Shown here piece by piece: positions 22,805 through 31,764 of a DNA stretch of 64,000 nt. The stretch is taken from the NCBI RefSeq assembly GCF_016862795.1, contig NZ_BONQ01000021.1:93181-157180 (forward strand), in the 5' to 3' direction. Under the pieces are notes generated by a model. The model made no database searches and was not told the DNA's origin. It saw nothing but the letters and a program-made list of their open reading frames with translations. Each line of letters starts with the position of its first letter. The stretch's first letter is position 1. The translations under genes and the position numbers were made by a program. Source of the DNA: Dactylosporangium siamense. Lineage in GTDB: Bacteria; Actinomycetota; Actinomycetes; Mycobacteriales; Micromonosporaceae.

Positions 22805-24238
22805 ATGAGAGCCGCATGGCGAGTGGCGCAGGTCCGTGCGGCCGAAGAGGCCCTGATGAAGCAGCTGCCCGGCGGCACGCTCATGCAGCGGGCCGCCGGC
22901 GGTCTCGCCAGGCGCTGTGCGCAGACGCTGCCCAAGGTGTATGGCAGCCGCATCCTGCTCCTCGTCGGCCCCGGCAACAACGGCGGCGACGCGCTCTACG
23001 CCGGTGCGCTGCTGGCCCGGCGCGGCGCACACGTCGAGGCGCTGGTGCTGGACGCCGAACGGGTCCACCGGGGCGGTGCCGCCGCCCTGCACGCCGCCGG
23101 CGGGGCCCTGACCAGGACCGTCCCGGACCGGATCGACCTGGTCGTGGACGGCATCCTCGGCATCGGCGGCCGGGGCGGGCTGCGCGAGCCGGCCGCGAGC
23201 CGGGTCGCGGAGGTGTCCGGTTCGCTGCGCGGCGCCCCGGTGATCGCGGTCGACGTGCCCTCCGGCGTCGACGCCGACACCGGCGCCGTCACCGGGATGG
23301 CGGTCCACGCCGACATCACCGTCACGTTCGGCGTGCTGAAGCCCGGCCTGCTCGTCGGTGCCGGCGCCGTGCACAGCGGACTCGTCGAGGTGGTCGACAT
23401 CGGCCTGGAGCCGCACCTCGACGGCCGCCCCGCCTGCTACGTGCCCGACATCGCCGACGTCGCCGCCTGGTGGCCGCGGCCCGTCGCCAACGACAACAAG
23501 TACTCCCGCGGGGTGGTGGGCGTCGCGACCGGCTCCGAGCAGTACCCGGGCGCCGCCGTCCTGTCCGTCTCCGGTGCGCTCGCCGGCCCGGCGGGCCTCG
23601 TGCGCTACGCGGGCAGCGCAGCCGACGCCGTCCGGGCCCACCACCCGCCGGTCATCGCCAGCGAGCGGGTCGCCGACGCCGGCCGCGTGCAGGCCTGGAC
23701 CTGTGGCAGCGGCCTGGGCACCGACGAGCGGGCGTACGCCGAGCTGCGCACCGTCCTCGGCGCGCCCGTCCCCGCCTGCCTCGACGCCGGCGCCCTGACG
23801 CTGCTCGTCGACACCCGGATGGCCGACTGGCTCCGCGACCGCGACGCCCCGACGGTCGTCACCCCGCACGACGGGGAGTTCCAGCGGCTCGCGGGCGGCG
23901 CGCCCGGCGACGACCGGGTGGCCGCGGCCGTGCACCTGGCCGACCGGATGGACTCGGTCGTGCTGCTCAAGGGCGACCGGACGATCATCGCCACCCCCGA
24001 CGGCCGGGTGTTCGTCAACCCGACCGGGACCCCGGCGCTGGCGACCGGGGGCACCGGTGACGTCCTCGCCGGGCTGCTCGGCTCGCTCCTCGCGGCGGGC
24101 CTGCCGGCGGAGCACGCCGCCGCGGCGGCCGCGTTCGTGCACGGCCTGGCGGGCCGGCTCGCCGCCGCGCGGGGCCCGGTCACCGCCGCCGACGTCGCCG
24201 CCCACCTCGCCGAGGCCGTGGCAAGCCTCCGCCGCTGA
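22805..24238 (+). CDS. nnr: Bifunctional NAD(P)H-hydrate epimerase/dehydratase
   Basis: 477 residues. The N-terminal epimerase (about 1-215) has LLVGPGNNGGDALYAG and AVDVPSGVDADTG; the C-terminal ADP-dependent dehydratase of the ribokinase fold (about 225-477) has TPHDGEFQRL, LLKGDRTIIA and the anion hole NPTGTPALATGGTGDVLAG. It repairs damaged NAD(P)H hydrates. GAGGAG lies eight bases before the ATG. Location just upstream of alr is the actinobacterial norm. Confidence 0.95.
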   Translation: MRAAWRVAQVRAAEEALMKQLPGGTLMQRAAGGLARRCAQTLPKVYGSRILLLVGPGNNGGDALYAGALLARRGAHVEALVLDAERVHRGGAAALHAAGGALTRTVPDRIDLVVDGILGIGGRGGLREPAASRVAEVSGSLRGAPVIAVDVPSGVDADTGAVTGMAVHADITVTFGVLKPGLLVGAGAVHSGLVEVVDIGLEPHLDGRPACYVPDIADVAAWWPRPVANDNKYSRGVVGVATGSEQYPGAAVLSVSGALAGPAGLVRYAGSAADAVRAHHPPVIASERVADAGRVQAWTCGSGLGTDERAYAELRTVLGAPVPACLDAGALTLLVDTRMADWLRDRDAPTVVTPHDGEFQRLAGGAPGDDRVAAAVHLADRMDSVVLLKGDRTIIATPDGRVFVNPTGTPALATGGTGDVLAGLLGSLLAAGLPAEHAAAAAAFVHGLAGRLAAARGPVTAADVAAHLAEAVASLRR

Positions 24239-24244
24239 CCCTCC

Positions 24245-24300
24245 GCATGATCCGGACGTCGGGCCCGGGGTCTTCGCGGATCATGCGAAGACGGGCCCGG
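24245..24300. repeat. Intergenic palindrome, TGATCCGG family, copy B
   Basis: Arms GCATGATCCG (24245-24254) and CGGATCATGC (24277-24286) are perfect. A second, overlapping stem pairs GTCTTCG (24270-24276) with CGAAGAC (24286-24292), extended by CGGGCCCG runs, so two hairpins compete. It begins six bases after the nnr stop and ends before the alr promoter. Confidence 0.75.
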
Positions 24301-24322
24301 GCCCGGCAGTGGGGGCACCGCT

Positions 24323-24328
24323 TAGGCT
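24323..24328 (+). promoter_or_regulatory. -10 element of alr, leaderless
   Basis: TAGGCT ends seven bases before the alr ATG and no ribosome-binding site lies between, so the transcript probably starts at or next to the start codon. Confidence 0.5.
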
Positions 24329-24335
24329 TAGGTGC

Positions 24336-25451
24336 ATGTGGCAGGCTCAGGTCCGGATCGACCTCGACGCGATCCGGCACAACGTGGCGACCCTCCGCGG
24401 GCTGCTGCGACCCGGGACCGCCCTGATGAGCGTGGTCAAGGCCGACGCGTATGGCCACGGCCTGCTTCCCGTCGCCACCGCCGCCGTGCAGGCCGGTGCG
24501 ACCTGGCTCGGCGCCGCCACGCTCGACGAGGCGCTGACCCTGCGCGAGCACGGCATCACCGTGAGAATCCTGTCCTGGCTGCACAGCCCCGGTCGCCCGC
24601 TGCACGAGGCGATCACCGCCGGCGTGGACCTGTCCGCGTCGTCGTCGGACGCCCTGGACGAGATCGCGGCCGCGGCCCGGCAGGCGCACCGCCCCGCGGC
24701 CGTCCACCTGAAGATCGACACCGGCATGTCCCGCAACGGTGCCACCCGCGCCGACTGGCCGGCGCTGCTCACCGCCGCCGCGAAGGCCGAGGCCGACGGC
24801 GACATCGAGATCGCCGCCGTCTGGAGCCACTTCGCCTGCGCCGACGAGCCCGGCCACCCGTCGATCCTGCGGCAGCAGCTCGCGTTCGACGACGCCCTCG
24901 ACGTCGCCGCCGGGCTCGGGGTCGAGCCGCCGCTGCGGCACCTGGCCAACTCCGCCGCCACGCTGACCCTCCCGGAGAGCCACTTCGACCTGGTGCGGGT
25001 CGGCCTGTCCACGTATGGTCTCGAGCCGATCCCCGGCGCCGCCCCCGACCTCCGCCCCGCGATGAGCGTCCACGCCAGGGTCGCCCTGGTGAAGGCCGTC
25101 CCAGCCGGCGAAGGCGTGTCCTACGGCCACACGTACAAAATCCTCAGGGACACGAACCTCGCGCTCGTCCCGCTCGGCTACGCCGACGGCGTCCCCCGCT
25201 CCGCGAGCAGCCGCGGCCTGGTCGAGATCGGCGGCAAGGTCCGCCGCGTGGTCGGGCGGGTCTGCATGGACCAGATCATGGTCGACTGCGGCGACGACGA
25301 CGTGCGGCCGGGCGACGAGGCGGTGCTGTTCGGCCGCGGCGGGCCGACCGCAGACGACTGGGCCGCCGCCGCCGACACGATCAACTACGAGATCGTCGCG
25401 CGCATGGGCAGCAACCGGACACCGCGCGTCTACGTGGGGGAGCAGGCATGA
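24336..25451 (+). CDS. alr: Alanine racemase
   Basis: 371 residues, PLP-dependent fold type III. The PLP lysine is Lys35 in VVKADAYGHG; HLKIDTGMSRNG, HFACAD and the second-domain base region VGRVCMDQIMVD are present. It makes D-alanine for peptidoglycan in the cytoplasm. No ribosome site is visible; TAGGCT seven bases upstream suggests a leaderless transcript. The stop overlaps the next start (ATGA), so it heads alr-hydrolase-tsaE. Confidence 0.96.
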   Translation: MWQAQVRIDLDAIRHNVATLRGLLRPGTALMSVVKADAYGHGLLPVATAAVQAGATWLGAATLDEALTLREHGITVRILSWLHSPGRPLHEAITAGVDLSASSSDALDEIAAAARQAHRPAAVHLKIDTGMSRNGATRADWPALLTAAAKAEADGDIEIAAVWSHFACADEPGHPSILRQQLAFDDALDVAAGLGVEPPLRHLANSAATLTLPESHFDLVRVGLSTYGLEPIPGAAPDLRPAMSVHARVALVKAVPAGEGVSYGHTYKILRDTNLALVPLGYADGVPRSASSRGLVEIGGKVRRVVGRVCMDQIMVDCGDDDVRPGDEAVLFGRGGPTADDWAAAADTINYEIVARMGSNRTPRVYVGEQA

Positions 25452-26539
25452 CAGGAAGCGACGTCGACATCAAGAACGGCAGCCGGCGGCGCAAGGTCGG
25501 CATCATCGGCGCGATCCTCGGCGTGGCCGCCGCCGGTGTCGCGGCCGGTGTCGCCACCGAGCGGTATCTCGTGCACCGGTCGAAGCGCGTCGACGACGTC
25601 TACGCCGACGAGGAGTTCGGCGTCTGGGACTCCGACGAGGAGCTGACCGTCACCACCGACGACGGCATCGACCTGCACGTCGAGATCGTGAACGGTCCCG
25701 ACAGCGACCAGGCCGACCAGCCGACGCTGGTGTTCGTGCACGGGTTCTGCCTCGACATGGGCACGTTCCACTTCCAGCGCAAGGCCCTGGAAGGCACGCA
25801 CCGCATGGTCTTCTACGACCAGCCCGGCCACGGCCGCTCCGGCAAGCTGCGCAAGGGCGAATACTCCCTGGACGCGCTCGGCGCCGGCCTCCGCGCGGTC
25901 CTGCAGGCCACCGCCCCGACCGGCCCGGTCGTCCTGATCGGCCACTCGATGGGCGGCATGACGATCATGGCCCTCGCCGAGCAGGTTCCCGAGCTGTTCG
26001 AGTCCCGGGTCGAGGCGGTCGTGCTCATCTCGACCTCCGCCGGCAAGCTCGACCAGGTCAACTTCGGCCTGCCCGAGGTGGTCGCCAAGTTCCGCCGGCC
26101 GCTGCTGCCCGTCGTCGGCATCGCCGGCCCGATCAGCTCCGGCGTCGTCGACCGGGCCCGCCGCGCCTCCACCGACCTCGCGTGGCTGCTCACCCGGCGC
26201 TACGGGTTCGGCACCGCCCGCCCCAGCCCCGCCCTGGTCTCCTACGTCGAGAAGATGAACACCACCACCTCGACCGACGTCATCGCCCGATACCTGCGGA
26301 CCCTGTACACCCACGCCCGGCTGCTGGTCCTCGGCCCGCTGCGGCGGGTGCCGGTCCTGCTCGTCTGCGGCGACCGCGACGTGCTCACCCCGCTCACCCA
26401 CACCCGCGAGATCGCCGCCGTCCTGCCCGAAGCCGAGCTCGTCGTGGTCCCCGACGGCGGGCACGTCGTCATGCTCGAACACGCCGACGAGGTCAACGAC
26501 GCGATCGAGACGTTCCTCAAGCGGGTCCTCGCCCGGTGA
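25448..26539 (+). CDS. Membrane-anchored alpha/beta hydrolase
   Basis: 363 residues. An N-terminal hydrophobic segment (IIGAILGVAAAGVAAGVAT, about 16-35) is likely a signal anchor. The hydrolase domain has the oxyanion HGFCLD, nucleophile elbow GHSMGG, acid in CGDRDVLTP and catalytic histidine in PDGGHVVML. Substrate unknown. An alpha/beta hydrolase between alr and tsaE is a conserved actinobacterial arrangement. ATGA overlap with alr and GTGA overlap with tsaE. Confidence 0.9.
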   Translation: MTGSDVDIKNGSRRRKVGIIGAILGVAAAGVAAGVATERYLVHRSKRVDDVYADEEFGVWDSDEELTVTTDDGIDLHVEIVNGPDSDQADQPTLVFVHGFCLDMGTFHFQRKALEGTHRMVFYDQPGHGRSGKLRKGEYSLDALGAGLRAVLQATAPTGPVVLIGHSMGGMTIMALAEQVPELFESRVEAVVLISTSAGKLDQVNFGLPEVVAKFRRPLLPVVGIAGPISSGVVDRARRASTDLAWLLTRRYGFGTARPSPALVSYVEKMNTTTSTDVIARYLRTLYTHARLLVLGPLRRVPVLLVCGDRDVLTPLTHTREIAAVLPEAELVVVPDGGHVVMLEHADEVNDAIETFLKRVLAR

Positions 26540-27048
26540 CACGAGACCCGGTGACACGATTGATCTCCACGCTGCCTGCCGTGGCCGACACCCACGCCTT
26601 CGGGCGCCGCCTGGCCACGGTCCTGCGCGCCGGTGACCTCGTGCTGCTCACCGGCCCGCTCGGCGCCGGGAAGACCGCCCTCGCCCAGGGCATCGGCGCC
26701 GGCCTGCGGGTCCAGGGCGCGGTCACCTCGCCGACGTTCGTGATCGCCCGCGTGCACCGGCCGGCGAGCGACGGTGGGGTCGCCATGGTGCACGTGGACG
26801 CGTACCGGCTGGGCGACGTCAAGGATCCGCTCGGCGAGATCGACGGCCTCGACCTCGACGCCACCCTCGAAGAATCGGTGACCGTGGTCGAGTGGGGCGA
26901 GGGCCTCGTCGAGCAGCTCACCGACGACCACCTCGAGCTCCGCCTGACCCGCCACGACGACGACTCGCGCACCGTCACCGCCGTGCCGCACGGCCAGGGC
27001 TGGCCGGACAGGTTACGCGGGCTGCAGGACCTCCCAGACGTCGACTGA
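26536..27048 (+). CDS. tsaE: tRNA t6A synthesis ATPase TsaE
   Basis: 170 residues. Walker A is LTGPLGAGKTALAQGIG (about 39-55), followed by TSPTFVIARVH, HVDAYRLGD and VVEWGEGL, all TsaE signatures. TsaE hydrolyses ATP to cycle the TsaB-TsaD complex that places threonylcarbamoyl on A37 of ANN-decoding tRNAs. GTG start overlaps the hydrolase stop; an in-frame GTG 15 bases later is an alternative. Its last 36 bases overlap the 3-prime end of the convergent Hsp70-like gene, which separates it from tsaB. Confidence 0.95.
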   Translation: MTRDPVTRLISTLPAVADTHAFGRRLATVLRAGDLVLLTGPLGAGKTALAQGIGAGLRVQGAVTSPTFVIARVHRPASDGGVAMVHVDAYRLGDVKDPLGEIDGLDLDATLEESVTVVEWGEGLVEQLTDDHLELRLTRHDDDSRTVTAVPHGQGWPDRLRGLQDLPDVD

Positions 27049-29082
27049 GGTGCCCTCGTCGTCGGTGCAGCGGGCCAGCAGGTGGCGGCCCTCGTGGGAG
27101 AACGCGGTCCGGACCTGCTTGCCCGGCGACAGGTCGGCGCGGAACACCTCCGCCTCCGTCTCCAGGTCCCGGACCGAGACCGAACCGTCGAGCACCGCGG
27201 CCCGCAGCCGGCCGTCGGGCGACGCCATCTCGGTGGCGAACGCGTCCGCGCGGCTGGAGTCCGTGTAGCCGGTGAACCGCCTTGCCAGGTCCTCGCCGAC
27301 GACCCGGTCGAGGCGGGCACCGGTCGCCAGGTCCCACACGGTTGCCACGTCGCGGCGATACCGGCCGACGCTCGCCGCGCCCTCGCCGGTGGCGACGAGC
27401 CGCCACTCGCCCTCGTTGACCAGCACCGCATCCGGACGGTGCGCGTCGGAGAAGCTGCTGGTCATGCGGCCCGACAGCACGTCCCAGACGCAGAAGTGGC
27501 CCTCGGCGTCCCAGGTGACCAGCGACAGCTGATGGTTGGGGCCGAGCGCGACCTGCCCGTGCTGGGGGCGGCCCGCACCGCGGCCGGGACGCAGCTCGGT
27601 GACCAGGGCGCCGCTGTCGATCGAGCGGACCTTCACGTATTCACCGGTGCGGGAGCACTCCACGAGCATCCGCCGGTCCGGCATGAGCAGCCAGTCGCCG
27701 GAGACCCGCAGGTGGTGGCGTTTCGCCAGCTGGAACCGCTCCACCGTCGGGGAGATCCGCACGTGCGCGGCCGCGGCACCGGTGACGACCATGCCGCCGA
27801 TCGGGACGCGGTGCTCCAGCAGGACCCCGTCGGCGCGGCCGGCGGTGAGGTCGAAGACCCGGTCGTCGGCGGTGCGGACCTGGGCGAGCGGCGCGCCCTG
27901 CCGATACTGCTCGCCCTCCTTCACCAGCCAGCGGACCAGCCGTCCCCGCCCGCCGGGCACCGTCCAGGCGAGCGGCTCGACCCGCCACGGCGCCGGATCG
28001 GCCGGAAGCGACCGGCTCGACCGGCCGCCGGTCAGCCGGGCCGCGCCGCGCAGCACCGCCAGCTCCGGCTCCGGCGGCCGGGTCACCGGTCGGCTCAGCT
28101 CGTTGTGCAGCGTCGGCGCGGGCGTCGGCAGGTGCGCGCAGCCACCGACCAGCAGGACCGCCGCGACGTCACCCGGCACGATCCCGGCCCGCGCGATCAC
28201 CGCGCGGCAGCTGGCGATGAGCCACCGGTTGGCCGGCTCCGTCAGCTGACCCAGCAGGCGCCGGTCGATGGTGTAGGCCGGAGCTCCCGGCTCGATCTGA
28301 TCCGTCGCCTCCGGCGCCTCGCTCAGCCGGTGCTTGAGTTTGCGCACGATGTCGAGGGCGTGGAAACCGGCCCGGACACTGACGTCACCACCGGCCGAGA
28401 ACGCGGGCTCCACCCACTCCGCCAGACTCGTGCGCAGGTCCGCGGCGAGCATCACGTCGAGGTCGCGGCCGCTGCCGGAGCTCTCCTGGCTCAACGGCAC
28501 CGGCACGCCGTGCTGCATCTGGGTCAGCGTCGCGCTCCACGTCGCGCCGAGGTCACAGACCAGCAGGTAGCCGCCGTCCGGGATCTCCAGCGCCGCGAGC
28601 GGGTCGAGGACGGCGGCGGACGCGTCGTGGACGAGCTCGACGTCGGGGAAGCCGGCGACGGACGCCGCGGTGACGAGGATCTCGCGCCGCGGGTCATGGG
28701 TCCGATACGCGGCCGGCACCGTCACGACCAGCCGCCCGATCCTGCCATGCAGCCGGGTGGCCTCCTCGACGACCGCGTCCAGCGCGGCCGTGATCAGCTC
28801 CGTGCCGTTGATGAGCTGGTCACCGAGCCAGATCGGGGCGTTCGCGTCGACCGCCCGGCGCACCCCGTCGACGTAGTGCCGCGGATGCTGGTCGCGTCGC
28901 TGCTCGGCGACGGCGCCCACGGACAGCCGCGGCCGCCCCGGCGCCGGGTCCAGGCTGGCGCCCCCCGGCCACCGGACGGAGCCGGTGACGGGCTCCCGCA
29001 CCAGATGCAACTGGTCGTGCACGACGACAGCGGCGGACATGGCCCAGGAACCCATGTCCACAACCAGGACCGGCTCGGTCAT
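27013..29082 (-). CDS. Hsp70-like ATPase fused to lipoyl-like and beta-propeller domains
   Basis: 689 residues, no close named homologue recognised. Residues about 1-345 follow the actin/Hsp70 ATPase: phosphate-1 VVDMGSWAMSAAVV, VTVPAAYR, phosphate-2 LLVCDLGATWSATL and adenosine motif VLLVGGCAHLP. A segment near 380-445 reads as a lipoyl/biotinyl hammerhead (RLVRWLVKEGEQYRQGAPLA, then DGVLLEHRVPIGGMVVTG) but the modified lysine is missing: the TDKA turn is TADD. The rest has WD40-like blades (GHFCVWDVLSG, VATVWDLATG, GSVSVRDLETE). It lacks an Hsp70 substrate domain. AGGAG precedes the ATG. It lies against the tsaE-tsaB-tsaD order on the opposite strand; a link to tRNA modification is not shown. 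Confidence 0.8.
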   Translation of the reverse strand: MTEPVLVVDMGSWAMSAAVVVHDQLHLVREPVTGSVRWPGGASLDPAPGRPRLSVGAVAEQRRDQHPRHYVDGVRRAVDANAPIWLGDQLINGTELITAALDAVVEEATRLHGRIGRLVVTVPAAYRTHDPRREILVTAASVAGFPDVELVHDASAAVLDPLAALEIPDGGYLLVCDLGATWSATLTQMQHGVPVPLSQESSGSGRDLDVMLAADLRTSLAEWVEPAFSAGGDVSVRAGFHALDIVRKLKHRLSEAPEATDQIEPGAPAYTIDRRLLGQLTEPANRWLIASCRAVIARAGIVPGDVAAVLLVGGCAHLPTPAPTLHNELSRPVTRPPEPELAVLRGAARLTGGRSSRSLPADPAPWRVEPLAWTVPGGRGRLVRWLVKEGEQYRQGAPLAQVRTADDRVFDLTAGRADGVLLEHRVPIGGMVVTGAAAAHVRISPTVERFQLAKRHHLRVSGDWLLMPDRRMLVECSRTGEYVKVRSIDSGALVTELRPGRGAGRPQHGQVALGPNHQLSLVTWDAEGHFCVWDVLSGRMTSSFSDAHRPDAVLVNEGEWRLVATGEGAASVGRYRRDVATVWDLATGARLDRVVGEDLARRFTGYTDSSRADAFATEMASPDGRLRAAVLDGSVSVRDLETEAEVFRADLSPGKQVRTAFSHEGRHLLARCTDDEGTSVDVWEVLQPA

Positions 29083-29194
29083 CGGCTCTCCTGACGCGCC
29101 CCGCGTAGATGTCGGCCGATGCTAGGCCCGGCTCGTTGCGAACCGGTTAACGGATCGCGGATGCGACCGCGGACATGCGTCACAGGCCGGTCGG

Positions 29195-29200
29195 TAGAGT
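29195..29200 (+). promoter_or_regulatory. -10 element of tsaB, leaderless
   Basis: TAGAGT ends seven bases before the tsaB GTG, with no ribosome-binding site, consistent with a leaderless transcript. The same TAGAGT layout precedes the small gene at 31440. Confidence 0.5.
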
Positions 29201-29207
29201 TGGCGCC

Positions 29208-29882
29208 GTGCTGGTGATGGTGGTGGACTCCTCGACGCCCGCGGTGACGGCCGCGCTCGTCCGCGTCGAGGACCCCGAGCTGCCAGGCGCCGGGGATCCG
29301 CAGGTCACCGTCCTTGCCGAGCGGGTCACCGTCGACGGCAGGGCGCACGGCGAGCTGCTCGCGCCGCAGATCCAGGCCGTCCTCGCCGAAGGCGGTGCGG
29401 CCCCGGGCGACCTGGCCGCCGTCGTGGCCGGCACCGGACCCGGCCCGTTCACCGGCCTGCGGGCCGGCATGGTCACCGCCGCCGCGCTCGGCCACGCCCT
29501 CGACATCCCCGTCTACGGGGTCTGCTCCCTCGACGGCATCGGTCACGGGCAGCCCGGCCGGCTCCTCGTCGCCACCGACGCCCGCCGCAAAGAGGTCTAC
29601 TGGGCGGTGTATTCCGGCGGCGTCCGCGTCGACGGGCCCGCGGTCGACAAACCCGCCGCCGTCAGCGTCGAGGTGGACGCGGCCGCCGGTGACGGCGCCG
29701 ACAGATACGCCGAGGTGTTCGGGCTGCCGTTGCTGCCGCCGCGGTACCCCTCCGCGCGCGCCCTCGCCGCCCTCGCCGCCGACCGGGTCCGGGCCAAGGC
29801 CCCCGGCGAGACCCTGACCCCCCGCTACCTGCGCCGCCCCGACGCGGTCGCCCCCGGCGAGCGGAAGCCGGCACTGCCGTGA
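29208..29882 (+). CDS. tsaB: tRNA t6A synthesis protein TsaB
   Basis: 224 residues. It begins MLVMVVDSSTPAVTAAL (phosphate-1 region of the ASKHA fold) and carries GTGPGPFTGLRAGMVTA, the TsaB signature. TsaB is an inactive homologue of TsaD that forms the TsaBD heterodimer used for t6A at tRNA position 37. The GTG at 29208 is chosen because the first beta strand begins there; the stop overlaps the rimI start (GTGA). Confidence 0.94.
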   Translation: MLVMVVDSSTPAVTAALVRVEDPELPGAGDPQVTVLAERVTVDGRAHGELLAPQIQAVLAEGGAAPGDLAAVVAGTGPGPFTGLRAGMVTAAALGHALDIPVYGVCSLDGIGHGQPGRLLVATDARRKEVYWAVYSGGVRVDGPAVDKPAAVSVEVDAAAGDGADRYAEVFGLPLLPPRYPSARALAALAADRVRAKAPGETLTPRYLRRPDAVAPGERKPALP

Positions 29883-30322
29883 CGGTCGAGCTGGCCGACC
29901 TGCGCTGGTTCCACATCGACGCGCTGCTCCCGATCGAGGACGAACTCTTCGGCGAGGAGCGCTGGTCCGCCGGCATGTTCTGGAACGAGCTGGCCAGCGG
30001 CCACCACTATCTCGTGGCGCTCGACGGCGAGCGGGTCGTCGGTTACGCCGGGCTCGCCCTGGCCCCGCCCGACGAGGCCTGGATCCAGAACGTCGGCGTC
30101 CGCAAGGACGCGCAGCGACGCGGGATCGGCCGGCGGCTCCTGGAGGCGCTGCTCGCCGAGGCCGCCCGGCACGGCGCGCGGCAGGTGCTGCTCGAGGTCG
30201 CCGTCGACAACCTGCCCGCCCAGAAGCTCTACGCCGGCTACGGATTCGAAGGCATCGGCGTCCGCAAGGGCTACTACCAGCCGAGCAACACGGATGCACT
30301 GGTGATGATGCGTGAAGACTGA
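29879..30322 (+). CDS. rimI: Ribosomal-protein-alanine N-acetyltransferase (GNAT)
   Basis: 147 residues, single GNAT domain. The acetyl-CoA loop is [19 protein letters not shown] (about 76-94), and [19 protein letters not shown] is the RimI-type C-terminal signature. RimI acetylates the N-terminal alanine of S18 in Escherichia coli; substrate range in actinobacteria is broader. GTG start overlaps tsaB; its 3-prime end overlaps tsaD by 11 bases, so tsaB-rimI-tsaD form one operon. Confidence 0.94.
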   Translation: MTVELADLRWFHIDALLPIEDELFGEERWSAGMFWNELASGHHYLVALDGERVVGYAGLALAPPDEAWIQNVGVRKDAQRRGIGRRLLEALLAEAARHGARQVLLEVAVDNLPAQKLYAGYGFEGIGVRKGYYQPSNTDALVMMRED

Positions 30323-31355
30323 GCCGCTGGTCCTCGGGATCGAGACCTCCTGCGACGAGACGGGGGTCGGCGTCGTGCGCGGCCACACCCTGCTCGCCGA
30401 CGAGGTCGCCTCCAGCGTCGAGGAGCATGCCCGCTTCGGTGGGGTCGTGCCCGAGGTGGCCAGCCGCGCCCACTTCGAGGCGATGGTCCCGACCGTCCAG
30501 CGGGCCCTCGACACCGCCGGGATCACCCTCGCCGACGTCGACGCCATCGCCGTCACCGCCGGCCCCGGGCTCGCCGGTGCGCTGCTCGTCGGGGTCGCCG
30601 CGGCCAAGGCGTACGCGCTCGCCGCCGGCAAACCCATCTACGGCGTCAACCACCTCGCCGCGCACGTCGCCGTCGACACCCTCGAACACGGGCCGCTGCC
30701 GGAACCCGCGATCGCCCTGCTGGTCTCCGGCGGCCACTCCTCCCTGCTGCAGGTCGACGACCTGGCCGGCCGGGTCGAGCCGCTCGGCGCCACCATCGAC
30801 GACGCCGCCGGCGAGGCGTTCGACAAGGTCGCCCGGCTGCTCGGGCTGCCGTTCCCGGGCGGGCCGCCGATCGACCGCGCCGCCCGCGACGGGCAGATCG
30901 TCATCCCGTTCCCGCGCGGGCTCAGCGCCGCCCGGGATCTCGTCGAGCACCGCTTCGACTTCTCGTTCTCCGGGCTCAAGACCGCCGTCGCCCGCTGGGT
31001 CGAGGCCCGGCAGCGCGCCGGCGAGCCCGTCCCCGTCAACGACGTCGCCGCCAGCTTCCAGGAGGCCGTCTGCGACGTCCTCACCAACAAGGCCGTCGAC
31101 GCGTGTCTCGACCGCGGCGTCCGCACCCTCGTCATCGGCGGCGGGGTCGCGGCCAACTCCCGGATCCGGGCCCTCGCCCAGGAACGCTGCGACAAGCACG
31201 GCATCACGCTGCGCGTCCCGCGGCCCAAGCTGTGCACCGACAACGGTGCCATGGTCGCCGCGCTCGGCGCCCACCTCGTCGCCGCCGGCGCCGCCCCCGG
31301 CGCACTCGGCCTGCCCACGGACTCGGCGATGCCGATCACTGTGGTCACGGCGTGA
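30312..31355 (+). CDS. tsaD: tRNA threonylcarbamoyladenosine transferase TsaD
   Basis: 347 residues. [14 protein letters not shown] opens the ASKHA fold, and NHLAAHVA supplies the two metal-binding histidines; [31 protein letters not shown] and [13 protein letters not shown] are Kae1/TsaD motifs. It transfers the threonylcarbamoyl group from TC-AMP to A37. GTG start inside the end of rimI; rimI runs another 11 bases in another frame. Confidence 0.96.
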   Translation: MKTEPLVLGIETSCDETGVGVVRGHTLLADEVASSVEEHARFGGVVPEVASRAHFEAMVPTVQRALDTAGITLADVDAIAVTAGPGLAGALLVGVAAAKAYALAAGKPIYGVNHLAAHVAVDTLEHGPLPEPAIALLVSGGHSSLLQVDDLAGRVEPLGATIDDAAGEAFDKVARLLGLPFPGGPPIDRAARDGQIVIPFPRGLSAARDLVEHRFDFSFSGLKTAVARWVEARQRAGEPVPVNDVAASFQEAVCDVLTNKAVDACLDRGVRTLVIGGGVAANSRIRALAQERCDKHGITLRVPRPKLCTDNGAMVAALGAHLVAAGAAPGALGLPTDSAMPITVVTA

Positions 31356-31425
31356 CCGGAGCGGAGCGGAGGGAGCGCCGTGACGGCTTTTGAGGCTGGG
31401 GAAGGCAGCGTGAGCGGCATGGGAG

Positions 31426-31431
31426 TAGAGT
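31426..31431 (+). promoter_or_regulatory. -10 element of the small gene at 31440
   Basis: TAGAGT ends eight bases before the GTG. Sequence around it (GTAGAGT, then GCGCCGTG) closely resembles the tsaB start region, which supports both the promoter and the chosen start codon. Confidence 0.45.
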
Positions 31432-31439
31432 CCAGCGCC

Positions 31440-31697
31440 GTGATCGTGCGCATGTGGGAGGTCCGGGCCCATCCCGAGGCGTTCGACGAACTGCTGTCCT
31501 GGGTGTGTGAGGCGATGCTGCCCAAGGTGGAGGTCCACCCGCTGCACATCTCCAGCGAGGTGTACTCGTCCACCGACCACCGGCTCGTCGTCATCTCCAA
31601 GTGGCGGGGCAGCACCCCCGAGGAGTTCAGCGACCCGCCGTCCCACCTCGTCTCCCGCCGCCCCCAGGCCTGGGACTTCACCGAGGTCGACCGCTGA
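31440..31697 (+). CDS. Small conserved protein, possibly ABM-like
   Basis: 85 residues from a GTG: MIVRMWEVRAHPEAFDELLS, then HPLHISSEVYSSTDHRLVV and WRGSTPEEFSDPPSHLVSR. The beta-alpha-beta pattern and length recall a dimeric alpha-beta barrel (antibiotic-biosynthesis-monooxygenase-like) fold, which is an inference without a motif match. In-frame starts at 31380 and 31410 lack a promoter or ribosome site. It follows tsaD and precedes the ABC exporter genes. Confidence 0.65.
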   Translation: MIVRMWEVRAHPEAFDELLSWVCEAMLPKVEVHPLHISSEVYSSTDHRLVVISKWRGSTPEEFSDPPSHLVSRRPQAWDFTEVDR

Positions 31698-31764
31698 GAT
31701 CCTGCCCACCGGCTGGGAAAATGTAAGGCGCCGGGACGGGCCGCCGGGTTACCGTCGGCGGGCC

